Assembly (NCBI GenBank): GCA_002783405.1
Contig: PFGG01000041.1
Coordinates: 164,722-228,721 of the forward strand
Direction of reading: 5' to 3'
DNA: 64,000 nt
Source of the DNA: a bacterium (Candidatus Blackallbacteria) CG13_big_fil_rev_8_21_14_2_50_49_14
Lineage (GTDB): Bacteria; Cyanobacteriota; Sericytochromatia; UBA7694
A program made the position numbers and the translations under genes. The notes below the pieces were generated by a model. That model was not told where the DNA came from. It did not search any database and saw only the letters and a list, made by a program, of their open reading frames with translations. Shown piece after piece: positions 1-9,189 of this stretch (position 1 is its first letter; each line of letters opens with the position of its first letter).

Positions 1-390
1 GCCCAAATCATAAAAGATATCATCCGGTCTGGCTTCAATATTTTTGAGTGAAGCACCAATCCCAAACCATGAGGTCTCTCCATAGGTCAGGCGGTAGAGG
101 GTTTCTGGCCCGGTAATTTTGACTCCTTCGGTAAGGGCGATCCAGAATTGACTGGGATACAGATAAATTCGCGCCAAGAGCTTTTCACTGGCCAGCAGCG
201 CAGGGTGACCCAAATGCATAAGTAATTCTGAGCTGTTGAGAAAGAGAAAATAGCACCAATTGCTGAAATATATCAACATGCGGCTGAAAAAACTCCAGGG
301 GGTTGCCAGATTCCAACGGTAGCCCGGCCTGAAATAGGCCTTCAGGCAATTGAAATAAAAACCCGCCAGGGAAAGCAGTTTAATCGGCAC
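1..390 (-). CDS. Class I SAM-dependent methyltransferase, 5' part (runs off window)
   Basis: An open frame of 130 codons runs from a GTG at 390 through the left edge of the window. The GTG overlaps the end of the upstream radical SAM gene by 11 bases, so the two are probably translationally coupled. The N-terminal 60 residues are rich in hydrophobic and aromatic residues and could lie on or in the membrane. The visible end reads ETLYRLTYGETSWFGIGA, then about 12 residues later DDIFYDLG, which resembles the lead-in to motif I (D-x-G-x-G) of class I SAM methyltransferases. The catalytic part lies outside the window, so substrate and family cannot be judged. The methyltransferase call rests on that single motif and is an inference. 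Confidence 0.5.
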   Translation of the reverse strand, partial: MPIKLLSLAGFYFNCLKAYFRPGYRWNLATPWSFFSRMLIYFSNWCYFLFLNSSELLMHLGHPALLASEKLLARIYLYPSQFWIALTEGVKITGPETLYRLTYGETSWFGIGASLKNIEARPDDIFYDLG

Positions 391-1762
391 GGGTGACGAT
401 CAGCTCCGGTTTGACAGGGGCACGACGGTTCAGTAAACGAATTGCCCGAATCAATTCTTCTGCCCGCTCAGGGATAGCGTGTACAGGCTTTCTGATTAAG
501 GCTTGAAACTCGGTCAGGGTCATATCATCTAAGAAGCGCTTTTCTTCATTTCTGACCATCACTTCTGGAATCCAGATTTCATCTCCCAACTCAGCACCTG
601 CTGCTTCGGCGAGTAAATCTTGCGCCATTAGGAGACCTGAAACCGTGATTCCGGCTCCCCAAAAGCGACTGCGACAGCGCAAGAGTTGAAAGCTCAGATT
701 TTTAACCTGTTGCTCAGCTTCTTTGAGCAGGGGCGCGATAATATCTGCACCAATTTGGCCTGTCATGATCGTAATGCGATGTTTTTTCTTTAAACTTTTG
801 GGCAGTTGATGTTGGTTGAGATGAAATTGATCGATAAAACGGCGGGCCCCCCCGACTCCATCTTCCATCTGTTCAAAACTGCCGTAATGTTCAAAGGGCG
901 GATAGGGTTGGTTCGTCATCCAATAGAATTCATCGCCCAGACGAATCAAAGGATCCCCGTGCAATTTTTTCGCTTTTTCTTGCCAGGGTTTGACCTGGGC
1001 CATGATCTCTAAGGCCATTTGGGGAGAAACCGGGGGCAGTTGCGGCAAATGTGTACGGTAATCGGTCATGCCCAAGGGCACGACCGAAACGCTTAAAACG
1101 TGTGGATAATAGGCAATCAGTTTTTCCAGGGTATGATCCAGGTCTTTGCCGTCGTTATAACCTGGACAGAGCACGATTTGAGTATGCACTTCAATCCCAT
1201 GTTCAAACAGGCTTTCCAATTGTTGTCGAATGCGCCCGGCCCGAGAATTGACAATTATTTTACGCCGCACGCTGGGGCTCATCGAATGTACAGATACATT
1301 GAGGGGACTGAGTTGTTCTGCATAAATTCTGTGCCAATCAGAAGGCGATAAATTGGTGAGGGTAATGAAGTTTCCCTGAATAAAGGAATAACGGAAATCA
1401 TCATCCCGAATAAACAGCGTTCGGCGTAAGCCTTTGGGCTGTTGGTGGATAAAACAAAAAACACAACGGTTTTCGCATTCAACGATATCTTCTAGCGGTT
1501 CTGGACTGGGAATCATGCCCAGAGGCTCGCCATATTCCCGTAGAATCTGAGTTTGGTATACCAAACCATCCGTTGCTCTGCGCAGCTCAAGTACCAGTTC
1601 TTCGTCAGAAGTCTGGTCAAAAAATGAGAGGAAATCACCCACTTCTTCATCATTGATGCGTAGGAGAATATCGCCTGTGGCAATACCTGCCTGGTCTGCA
1701 AGGGTATTTGGGGTTATACGAACGGGAAAGGGTTTGGGAGTATATCGGTGGCGTCTGGGCAT
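380..1762 (-). CDS. PDZ plus radical SAM DUF512 protein
   Basis: The 460-residue product starts with a PDZ-like segment (about residues 10-75, with the LADQAGIATGDILLRINDEEV signature) followed by a cysteine cluster C96-x3-C100-x2-C103, the usual 4Fe-4S ligand pattern of radical SAM enzymes. The C-terminal half matches what is known of the DUF512 family, annotated in cyanobacteria as an FeS-containing oxidoreductase (TIGR03279). The reaction is unknown. There is no signal peptide, so it should be cytosolic. No strong ribosome binding site precedes the ATG at 1762. The downstream methyltransferase-like frame overlaps its 3' end. The family is common in Cyanobacteria and Firmicutes, so it supports but does not prove a cyanobacterial affinity. 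Confidence 0.85.
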   Translation of the reverse strand: MPRRHRYTPKPFPVRITPNTLADQAGIATGDILLRINDEEVGDFLSFFDQTSDEELVLELRRATDGLVYQTQILREYGEPLGMIPSPEPLEDIVECENRCVFCFIHQQPKGLRRTLFIRDDDFRYSFIQGNFITLTNLSPSDWHRIYAEQLSPLNVSVHSMSPSVRRKIIVNSRAGRIRQQLESLFEHGIEVHTQIVLCPGYNDGKDLDHTLEKLIAYYPHVLSVSVVPLGMTDYRTHLPQLPPVSPQMALEIMAQVKPWQEKAKKLHGDPLIRLGDEFYWMTNQPYPPFEHYGSFEQMEDGVGGARRFIDQFHLNQHQLPKSLKKKHRITIMTGQIGADIIAPLLKEAEQQVKNLSFQLLRCRSRFWGAGITVSGLLMAQDLLAEAAGAELGDEIWIPEVMVRNEEKRFLDDMTLTEFQALIRKPVHAIPERAEELIRAIRLLNRRAPVKPELIVTRAD

Positions 1763-2034
1763 CTGGGTTGCTCGGTATCAGTCAGGATTAATTCTCAGTT
1801 TACACTGCTTTGAGGCGTTTGGGGGAGCGGGATGGGATGTCGGAAAAGCCTTTCAGCCAGATGCGAATCTCTGAGTCTGTTGAGCCTCCGTTGGGTTTGA
1901 AGTAAGGACTGACCCGGTGAGGCTCAAAATCAGTTTGTGCCTGAAGCATTTGAATTCCGGCTGTCAAAAAAATCAGGTAGACTGGAAGGGTCTTTCACCA
2001 GCGATCGCAAGTCTGAAGTACCCGGAGGAATGCC

Positions 2035-3114
2035 ATGAGTGCCGATGCCCCTACCCTTTTGAATATTTACGAAAAAATGGTTCTGTGCCGCAGTTTGGAC
2101 GATATTTTGGCTCAGACCCGTCATTTGGGCAATCCCTTTTATATCGGTTCTACTTTTGAAGAACCTTTGGTGACGGTGGGACTTCAAATGCGCTCTGGCT
2201 CGGGAATTGATTATGATATTCTCTCAGCCTATTACCGCTCACTTCCGCTGGTTTTGGGCATGGGTGTTCCCCCCCGTTCGATCATGCAACAGGCTGCAAT
2301 GACTGAAACTGACCCTTTTTCAAAGGGGCGGCAGATGGTGAATCATTTTTCTGAACCCGATTTCAATATCATGCCAGTCTCTTCCTGCGTAACGGTTGAG
2401 GCTGGAAAAGGCTTCGCCTCTGCATTGATTCAAAAAATGCACAGCCAGGCCCCCGTTTTAACGGTGGTTCATCTGGGAGACGCCATGTGCGCTGAAGCAG
2501 ATTTTTGGGTCATGATGCAGGAAATTTCACTGCGTGAGCTTCCCGTTTTGATATTGGTCAGTAACAATGGGGCAGGCATTCATACGCCCTATCAGCAAGG
2601 GTCGGCTGCTCCCTGTCAAAGTGCTTGGGGGCTGGCCTGCAAAGTTGCAACTTCTTCCCGCCCAGAAGATCCTGATTTGCTGAAATATGTTGAAAGCTTC
2701 AGCCCTGCAATGCCGACTGAAGTGCAGTTTCTCGACAGTCCCAAACCCGGTTGGAAATTGGTGGATGGTACCGATCTTCTGTCTGTATATGCTGCGTCTA
2801 AAACGGCCATTGACTATATTCGCAGAGAACGAAAACCCTTTTTGCTTGAGTTGCGCAGTGAACGCGGTCGCCACCACTCCTCTTCGAGCAATCCTTCGGG
2901 CCAGATCCTGGAACAGGTCAAAGATTGGGATCCGCTACAAAAATTTGAAACCCGCTTAATTCAGGACGGGCTGCTCACGCCAGATCAGGCAGATGCTATC
3001 CGCGCTAAAATCAAAGCCGATTTGATGCAAGAGGTAGAATCTGTCAAATCTGAAGCGCTTTCAGAGGATGCTTTTTCTGATATGTATTACAGTGGCCCTT
3101 TGAGCACCGTCTAA
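2035..3114 (+). CDS. Thiamine-diphosphate-dependent E1 alpha-like dehydrogenase subunit
   Basis: The 359-residue product has the length and fold signature of 2-oxoacid dehydrogenase E1 alpha subunits (pyruvate or branched-chain type). The thiamine diphosphate motif, normally GDG followed by NN about 30 residues later, is present with the right spacing but reads GDA (GDAMCAEADFW ... VSNN). The N-terminal region keeps family features such as SAYYRSLPLVLGMG. A clear GGAGG lies six bases before the ATG. No E1 beta, E2 or E3 gene is adjacent, which is unusual because these are normally clustered. The stop overlaps the stop of the convergent protease gene. Family placement is confident, but activity and substrate are open, and the altered motif could mean reduced cofactor binding. 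Confidence 0.75.
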   Translation: MSADAPTLLNIYEKMVLCRSLDDILAQTRHLGNPFYIGSTFEEPLVTVGLQMRSGSGIDYDILSAYYRSLPLVLGMGVPPRSIMQQAAMTETDPFSKGRQMVNHFSEPDFNIMPVSSCVTVEAGKGFASALIQKMHSQAPVLTVVHLGDAMCAEADFWVMMQEISLRELPVLILVSNNGAGIHTPYQQGSAAPCQSAWGLACKVATSSRPEDPDLLKYVESFSPAMPTEVQFLDSPKPGWKLVDGTDLLSVYAASKTAIDYIRRERKPFLLELRSERGRHHSSSSNPSGQILEQVKDWDPLQKFETRLIQDGLLTPDQADAIRAKIKADLMQEVESVKSEALSEDAFSDMYYSGPLSTV

Positions 3115-4496
3115 TCTTGATCGAATTGTGGCATGGGGGTGGCGCGCATGAAATCTGAAAGTGACATTAAAAATTCATCCCAAGCACTTTCTCTGCCAAA
3201 GCGCAGCCCTTGGTAGTTTTTACCCAAATAGCTGCGATACTTTTCATCCGTCAGGGTTTGACCGGGTGGCATCAGAATCGAGAGGCCATTGGCTTTCGCA
3301 CCAAAACTGTCGCGGGCGTGCAGGGTGACTTTTTCTTGGGCGCGGCGGGCATTGAGCACGGCAGCCTCAATTTGGGCATCATTGACCTGTTCCAGCAGCG
3401 CTGAGCCAAAGGCATAAAAATCCCGTAAATAATAGCCTTCATTGTTTTCTTTGAATCCCGGAACGGACAGGTAGGCTGCCCGGATTTGGCTGCCCAAAGC
3501 AGGCATTTTGGCGATTAAGGTCAAAGCCAATTGGTTGACCGCCGTTTTTAATTCCCGCATCTGATTGAGATCAAAGGCTGCCAAAGTGGTATAACCCATG
3601 GCTTTGCCCCCATTCTTAGCGAGGGCTTGAATCGACAGTTGACGGGCAATTTCACGTGGGGCGATTCCCTGACCCGCCATTTCGTCAAAACTGCGGGTCA
3701 TGGTGAGATTGGAGTTTTCAACCGAATAGGAAACATCCTCTGAAGCCAGAGCGTAATTCACCGTTCCCTCCAATTCATAGAGGGCTTCCAAATTGCCCAT
3801 TAAACAAGCTCTGAAATAGACTAGATCCAATTTTCGACCCCGTAAGGCCTGGCGCATGGCTTGGTTAAGCTGAGGGGGGGAAAGGGTTTTCTGTTGTTGC
3901 GAAGCGGGCAAGAGTTGCCCTTGGGGAGTGGTTTGTACCTTATCTGTGCCGATCCCCATCAGACCTGCGCCATGGGTATAAATCTGAAGATATTTGTATT
4001 GGGCAGGATAATGATCCAGGCTCCATTTGAGTACTTCTGAGAAAACCGCAGGGTTATTCGACTGTACTTCGCCGACACCCGGAGCGAGTACGCTTTGAGG
4101 AGCTCTGACCGTTTTGGGAGCATTGTCTGCGGCCTGAAGATAATAGAGACGGCTGTCTCCCATTTGATTGCCATCCCGAAAAACGAGATTGTAGACCTGG
4201 TTTTGCGGAAGATCGTCCATCATTTCAAGCATTTGCTGCGACCAAGGGCTTTGATGGCCTTCATCGTCAGCCATCATATAGGTCAATTTGACGGCACGGC
4301 GGGGTTCTTTGCCTACAGGCAAGAGCGGTTGAAGTTTAAAATTTTGATAGGCTCCTGCTTGGCTGATGCTCTGGCTCTGTGCCTGAAAAACAGCAGGCAG
4401 CGGTTTGAGGTTTGTGGCAGACAAGGGTGAATTGGCACAACCCGTGATCAAAAGGGTTGAAATCAGAGAACAGGAGATGGTTTGAATCAGGTTCAT
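3111..4496 (-). CDS. Clostripain-like (C11) cysteine peptidase lipoprotein
   Basis: From the ATG at 4496 (GAGGA five bases upstream) the product is 461 residues. An upstream in-frame start at 4520 lacks this site. The N-terminus is a lipoprotein signal with lipobox LITG-C (C20), so the protein should be anchored in the outer or inner membrane facing the periplasm or outside. The core resembles the clostripain/caspase fold: a strand ending in YTHGAG supplies the catalytic histidine (about H175) and YFRACLMGNLEA supplies the nucleophilic cysteine (about C231). C11 peptidases usually cleave after Arg or Lys and self-process; neither property can be read here. It is convergent with the E1 alpha-like gene, sharing three bases. 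A protease role is likely, the target unknown. Confidence 0.8.
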   Translation of the reverse strand: MNLIQTISCSLISTLLITGCANSPLSATNLKPLPAVFQAQSQSISQAGAYQNFKLQPLLPVGKEPRRAVKLTYMMADDEGHQSPWSQQMLEMMDDLPQNQVYNLVFRDGNQMGDSRLYYLQAADNAPKTVRAPQSVLAPGVGEVQSNNPAVFSEVLKWSLDHYPAQYKYLQIYTHGAGLMGIGTDKVQTTPQGQLLPASQQQKTLSPPQLNQAMRQALRGRKLDLVYFRACLMGNLEALYELEGTVNYALASEDVSYSVENSNLTMTRSFDEMAGQGIAPREIARQLSIQALAKNGGKAMGYTTLAAFDLNQMRELKTAVNQLALTLIAKMPALGSQIRAAYLSVPGFKENNEGYYLRDFYAFGSALLEQVNDAQIEAAVLNARRAQEKVTLHARDSFGAKANGLSILMPPGQTLTDEKYRSYLGKNYQGLRFGRESAWDEFLMSLSDFMRATPMPQFDQD

Positions 4497-4615
4497 AATT
4501 CCTCTACGCTTGGGTTTCAATATACCCTATATCTTAGAAAAACAGAGTGTTCTGAAGCACTCAGATTTAAGCTTTGTTTATTATTTTGCTAATTTTTAAA
4601 TTGAGTTCTGTCAAC

Positions 4616-6388
4616 TTAGCTTCCCAAGGCTGATTCAAGCACTTCACGTTCAACCTCGCTGTTTTCACCCGCATTTTGAACCATGACATAATCGATCAAG
4701 GTGGGCGCGAATTCCATGAATTCTTCTTGGGTGGATAACTTGGCTAAATAGGCTTTTACTTCAGCTTTGAGTTGCGGGTCCTGGATCGACTCTGCACGTT
4801 GCCCAAGCTCAGATTGAAAGGCCCGCAGATCTTGCTGATCCTTTCTCAGATAGCGTTCGGGAGCCAATTCTGAATAACTGCTTGTGGATTGCGCTCTGGG
4901 AGGCAAAGTGGGCGGTTTTTTTAAGGCAATTCCAGCCCGTAAACGCGCATCGAATTCTGCTCTGGGCATCGAATCGAGTTCTCCCCAGGGGTTCATAAAA
5001 TAGGCCTGTTTTGAATCCAATTTGCTCAAAAGCAGGGCATGTCCGCCATCCCCCCCTGTGGCACTGTCTCCCCAATCGAGGTCTACCAGCAAGGGGGTTT
5101 TGCCTTCTGAGACCATCCGTTCAGTGGCTTTCAGGACCTGTTCACGCGTTTCTGGGGGATCCGTGTAAATGGAATGGACACTGTCAATTCGCTCTTTGCC
5201 AAAAACACCTTCAATTAAATGCAGGGTTTCAGGAACGGTCAAGCCACCCGCTCCATTTCTTGGGGAGGGCAAAAAACTGCTTTTGGCTTGGTGTGCATCG
5301 GCCTGGTTATCGTAGTCGAGCTGGCTGCCATTGGCATACTCCATCAGAGCGGGCTGAATCAGACGGCTGGCAACAGAACGACCACTTTGATCACCTGTTT
5401 CAGTGCCGGAGACCCTCTGCAGAAAGGCTGAATCGATACGAGCACGTGCAGAGGGGCTTGCCAATTTTCTGACAGTGTCCAGGTAGGCCGCAGGATTGTC
5501 CATTGCCAGGAGGGCCTCAACCCGTGTGGCAGCACAGGTTCCTTTGCTGTGCTGGCTGATCTTTTCAGGGAAAGCAATATTTTGCAGGGCGCTGTTAAAC
5601 AATTCCTCGGATTGGCTTTTCAGGGCAGGATCCAGGTTCTCTCCCGTGTTCAGTTTCTCGAGTGCCTCTAAAAGCCTGTCGTCGAGTTTGCCCTCGCGAA
5701 TCAATTGGCTGAAGGAGCTGATGGGACTGTTAACATAATGCCCTTTTTCTCCTGCTGCAGTGCCTGATTGAGCGGTTCCCCCGCCTGCCCCTTGGATTTC
5801 GGGGCTGAGCGCATCAAGTGCACCTTTTGATGCCAGTATCTCAAGGGCGCGGTGTTGTTGTTCTGAACTGAGTTCAGAGAATTTTCCGCCTGAATTCTGA
5901 TCCAAGACATAGCTCAGATCATTTTCGACAGCTTGATGGTAGGTGCTTTCCAGTTCCTGTGCCAAGGGTTTCTGGAGACTCACAGGCAGATAATCGGCAT
6001 ATCCAGCTGCGGTTTCCAATAAAAAGGCTTTGGGATCCGTGGTATCCAATTGGTTTTGGCTTTCAAAATAGCGTGAAATTGAGCTTAGATCTTCTGTTGC
6101 GCTGGGTTGTTCAAGCCTTTGAACCCGTTGAACAATCTCCACGACACCGGGCTCCTGACGTTTGGGCATTTGAAAGCTGCCCGGTTCAAAATCGGCTGTT
6201 TGTTGCAGATTGGGTTTGAGATCTACTTCTGTTGTGGGGGGGGGCGGATTTTCTGCGGGTGGGGCTTCGGCTTGGGGTGTTTCCCCGCTTACGTAGGATT
6301 GCGCATTTTCAAGCAATCCTGCTGCTTGGGCCTTGATTTCAGTCAGACTGGGAAGTTTGGGCAAGGACGGAAAAGACGGGAATTCCAT
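4616..6388 (-). CDS. Predicted papain-like cysteine protease, leaderless
   Basis: The best start is the ATG at 6388, preceded by GGAG at good spacing; in-frame TTG and ATG codons upstream lack it. The product is 590 residues, has no signal peptide and begins with a proline-rich segment of about 60 residues. The C-terminal half has an order typical of papain-fold enzymes: a cysteine at a helix start (GTCAATRVEALLA, about C285), a histidine at a strand start (GGDGGHALLLSKL, about H450) and an asparagine (AYFMNPWGE, about N466). The middle is predicted helical with no family I recognise. It sits alone between a C11 protease and a divergent kinase. The catalytic assignment is inference from motif order; a non-peptidase bridging fold remains possible. 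Confidence 0.6.
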   Translation of the reverse strand: MEFPSFPSLPKLPSLTEIKAQAAGLLENAQSYVSGETPQAEAPPAENPPPPTTEVDLKPNLQQTADFEPGSFQMPKRQEPGVVEIVQRVQRLEQPSATEDLSSISRYFESQNQLDTTDPKAFLLETAAGYADYLPVSLQKPLAQELESTYHQAVENDLSYVLDQNSGGKFSELSSEQQHRALEILASKGALDALSPEIQGAGGGTAQSGTAAGEKGHYVNSPISSFSQLIREGKLDDRLLEALEKLNTGENLDPALKSQSEELFNSALQNIAFPEKISQHSKGTCAATRVEALLAMDNPAAYLDTVRKLASPSARARIDSAFLQRVSGTETGDQSGRSVASRLIQPALMEYANGSQLDYDNQADAHQAKSSFLPSPRNGAGGLTVPETLHLIEGVFGKERIDSVHSIYTDPPETREQVLKATERMVSEGKTPLLVDLDWGDSATGGDGGHALLLSKLDSKQAYFMNPWGELDSMPRAEFDARLRAGIALKKPPTLPPRAQSTSSYSELAPERYLRKDQQDLRAFQSELGQRAESIQDPQLKAEVKAYLAKLSTQEEFMEFAPTLIDYVMVQNAGENSEVEREVLESALGS

Positions 6389-6614
6389 ACAAAACTCCAT
6401 AAAATACAAGCTTATCTGCGTTTAGTATAGCTTTATTTTTCGCTTTTGGTTCGCTTCTTTCAAAGTCTCGCCCCTAAAATACAGGTAAAAAACTAAATTG
6501 AAGGAAGAAAAATCCTTTGCTTTTGTGCCATGAAGCGAAAGAACTATCTCATTTTTTCTGTTTCGGACTGGAAAGAAATCACATTTCAATAAAAGTCGGG
6601 GTAAAATGTGTAAG

Positions 6615-6647
6615 TGATACAATTGACTCTTCTCAAAGATCTTTGAG
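6615..6647 (+). promoter_or_regulatory. Extended -10 promoter with overlapping palindrome before the pfkB-type gene
   Basis: TGATACAAT at 6615-6623 fits an extended -10 element (TG-n-TACAAT). Just downstream, at 6632-6647, is a perfect 16-base palindrome CTCAAAGATCTTTGAG. A start site would fall near 6630, which would place the palindrome in an operator position. No good -35 is visible. The palindrome is read directly; its role as an operator is inference. Confidence 0.35.
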
Positions 6648-6686
6648 CCTGTATCAACAAATGACTGACGAGAGTAAACCCTTCTC

Positions 6687-7718
6687 ATGATGACCAAAGA
6701 ATTGAATGCACTGGCCCTATGCAATGTTTTGAAAGATATCGTGATCAAAGTCAATGACCATGAACTCGATGAATTGGGTTTGGCCAAAGGCATGATGCAC
6801 TTGATGGATGAAGAAGCACAGCAGAAAATCCTGAATAAATTTCAAAACCGTGAAAAGACCTATGAAATGGGTGGTTCAGGAGCCAATATGATGCGTACTT
6901 TGGCTGTCTTGGGTCAAAAAGTCAGTCAGGCCGGTATGGTCGGCAATGATCAAAATGGCGAACTCTACCTCGAACGGATGCAGGAATTGGGCATTGTCAA
7001 CAATATCCGTAAAGCCTCGATGGGAAGCACAGGAACCTCCATCGTTTTGATTTCACCTGATGGGGAACGCACCATGAATACCTGTTTGGGCATGAGCCGT
7101 TGTTATACCACCCAGGACATTCCGGAAGCAGATATTGCAAACTCAGAAATATTGGTGGTAACAGGCTATCAATGGGACACGAACAATCAAATTGAAGCCG
7201 TCAACCATGCTTTGCGAATCGCAAAACAAAACCATACCAAAATCGCTTTTGATCTTTCTGACCCTTTTTGTGTAGAACGCCACCGTGAAACCTTTCTGAA
7301 TATTTTAGATGAATATGTAGATATCGTTTTTTCAAATTTAAAAGAAGCCAGCATGCTGACAGGCAAAGACCTTGAAGGCAGTCTTGAAACCTTGGGCGAA
7401 CTCTGTGAAATTGTGGTTTTAAAATGTGGTTCAAAAGGTTCTTGGCTGAAAAACCGCGAAGAAAAGGTTTTCATCCCCTCGAATAAGGTCGCGGTTGTTG
7501 ATACCACTGCTGCAGGTGATATGTATGCCGGTGGGTTTCTCTGTGGCTATCTGAACCAGCTAACTTTGCAGGAATGTGGACAGTTGGCTACATTTTGTGC
7601 TGAAACGGTAATTCAAAATGTAGGTGCCAAAATTCCTGAAAACCTGCTGGATTTAGCCCAGGCCCATTTGGCGGAACTGAAAACTTCAGCACATGTTTTG
7701 GCTCATAGTCAGGCTTAA
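6687..7718 (+). CDS. PfkB-family carbohydrate/nucleoside kinase (adenosine-kinase-like)
   Basis: The 343-residue product is a full-length ribokinase/PfkB-family kinase. It shows the N-terminal GG motif (EMGGSGANMMRTLAVLG) and the C-terminal signature DTTAAGDMYAGGFL, whose GD supplies the anion hole and the catalytic aspartate. The order and wording are closest to adenosine-kinase-like members, which transfer phosphate from ATP to a sugar or nucleoside hydroxyl. The true substrate cannot be read from sequence. ATG at 6687 and ATG at 6690 are both possible starts; the site before them is weak. It is a single-gene unit with its own promoter-like region and a strong intrinsic terminator downstream. 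Confidence 0.85.
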   Translation: MMTKELNALALCNVLKDIVIKVNDHELDELGLAKGMMHLMDEEAQQKILNKFQNREKTYEMGGSGANMMRTLAVLGQKVSQAGMVGNDQNGELYLERMQELGIVNNIRKASMGSTGTSIVLISPDGERTMNTCLGMSRCYTTQDIPEADIANSEILVVTGYQWDTNNQIEAVNHALRIAKQNHTKIAFDLSDPFCVERHRETFLNILDEYVDIVFSNLKEASMLTGKDLEGSLETLGELCEIVVLKCGSKGSWLKNREEKVFIPSNKVAVVDTTAAGDMYAGGFLCGYLNQLTLQECGQLATFCAETVIQNVGAKIPENLLDLAQAHLAELKTSAHVLAHSQA

Positions 7719-7748
7719 TTCTTCGTTTTAATCAGTTAATATTGCAGA

Positions 7749-7775
7749 AAAGCCCTGAACTTCAGGGCTTTTTTA
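7749..7775 (+). terminator. Intrinsic terminator, probably bidirectional
   Basis: AAGCCCTGAA (7750-7759) pairs with TTCAGGGCTT (7761-7770), followed by a run of T. On the minus strand the same hairpin is followed by TTTTC, so it can also end the long minus-strand block coming from the right. Confidence 0.85.
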
Positions 7776-7821
7776 TCGGTAAAATTTAAGTTGAAACGGG
7801 TTTCTGCCTGAACAAAAGCGT

Positions 7822-9189
7822 TTACCAGGCCAGAATTTGTTTGGCCAGGCGTAAATTATCAGCTTCTTTTAAATTCGGAATGCCATTGCCATCTGAATCT
7901 TCACTGCTGAAGATTGAGCTATCCCCTACCAGGACGACCTTGCCTGCACCATAGAGTGCGCTTAGCACCACCCCAAATGAACCCGTATTGTCGAGAATAC
8001 GAAAACTGTTTTTGCTTGAACGGGCCAGAATTTCAGCTGAGGGAGAGGTCGTGGTCTGGACACTCCCTGATTGATAGAATTTGAGCTGCGCGATGGATTG
8101 GGTAATGGCATGGGGCGTGAATTGATCCACCGTTAAATAACCTGAACCAGAATCTCGCAAGCTATCCGCACCCATGCTCAGGCCATAAGGGGCCAAAAGC
8201 AAATTGACAGCTTGAGCATCAAAACCACCAAATCCGGCCCATTCGCCCAAAACCACCAGTTTGCCCCCATTTAAAACAAACGCTTGAATGGCCCCTATTT
8301 CTTCTGCTGAAAAACTTTTCGAGGGGCTGATAAAAACCAGGATATCTGTATCAGAGAGATTTTCCAAGGAGTTCATTTTTTTGAGCGAGTAACCGGCCTG
8401 GATCCATTCATTTTGCAGTGTTTCAAAATTCTTTAAGCCAGCTTCTGCACTTTGACCCATAGGATTTTTACTGGTGTCGAGGCTGACTTTGATTTGACCG
8501 GTCTTGGTGGGCAGGGTCAGCGTACCGAGATCCAGATTTTGATTGATTTGAGCGGCTGTGATCTTAATCTGGCTTTGATAGCCTTGTTTTGCGGCCACCA
8601 TTCTCAATTGCTGTGCTTCTGAATAGCCAAATTGAAACTCACCGTTGGCATTGGTGATGATACTCTGCTTGCTGTCAAAAACGACGGCATTTGCGAGCGG
8701 CTGCCCCTGTGAATCTGTGACCCGCCCTTTGAGAGTGGATTGATTCCGTTCCATTTTAATCGCCAAAAGCAGGGTATCTGTGTTTTGAACTGAGGGCACA
8801 CCCAGTAGGTTGACTGTGCGCGAGGATGAAAGAAATCCGCTGGCATTGACCCGGATGGAATATTCTGTGTCAGTGCGTAAACCAGGGAAATTTGCCAAGC
8901 CATTGCTGTCCGTGGTGGCTTTAATCGCAGGCACCGCTGCCGCACTGATCTCCACTTCTGCCCCGCTAATGCCTTTGACATCGGCATCTGAAATCAACAA
9001 TTGAACATCTTTGCGCGGAATCGGTAGGGGAGTGCCAGTGACGGCTCCCGTGGGAGCAGGGGTTGGGGTCTGAACAGGCGGATCAATCACGCCATCTGAG
9101 ACGCAGGCCGTAAGCAGCATACCGCTCAGCAACGCAGCCAGGGTTTGGTATTTTAATGTTTTCGATTTTTGAGTCTTAATCACGGGCAT
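7822..9189 (-). CDS. Lipoprotein with CarboxypepD_reg-like domains and a GATase-like C-terminus
   Basis: The 455-residue product begins with a lipoprotein signal, lipobox LLTA-C at C29. Two beta-sandwich repeats follow (about 62-140 and 150-215), each with the pattern of carboxypeptidase regulatory-like domains, for example VTDSQGQPLANAVVF with a later TNANGEFQFG. The C-terminal 200 residues look like an alpha/beta domain of the class I glutamine-amidotransferase or ThuA type (DILVFISPSKSF, GGKLVVLGEWAGFGG, GAGKVVLVGDSSIF) with no visible catalytic cysteine. It probably binds something at the cell surface. Its start overlaps the end of the subtilase gene by 14 bases, so the two are translationally coupled. 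Confidence 0.65.
   Translation of the reverse strand: MPVIKTQKSKTLKYQTLAALLSGMLLTACVSDGVIDPPVQTPTPAPTGAVTGTPLPIPRKDVQLLISDADVKGISGAEVEISAAAVPAIKATTDSNGLANFPGLRTDTEYSIRVNASGFLSSSRTVNLLGVPSVQNTDTLLLAIKMERNQSTLKGRVTDSQGQPLANAVVFDSKQSIITNANGEFQFGYSEAQQLRMVAAKQGYQSQIKITAAQINQNLDLGTLTLPTKTGQIKVSLDTSKNPMGQSAEAGLKNFETLQNEWIQAGYSLKKMNSLENLSDTDILVFISPSKSFSAEEIGAIQAFVLNGGKLVVLGEWAGFGGFDAQAVNLLLAPYGLSMGADSLRDSGSGYLTVDQFTPHAITQSIAQLKFYQSGSVQTTTSPSAEILARSSKNSFRILDNTGSFGVVLSALYGAGKVVLVGDSSIFSSEDSDGNGIPNLKEADNLRLAKQILAW

Noticed and set aside
6422..6793. 123-codon minus-strand frame upstream of the PfkB gene
   Set aside because: Overlaps the PfkB start and promoter region; no family match or ribosome binding site.
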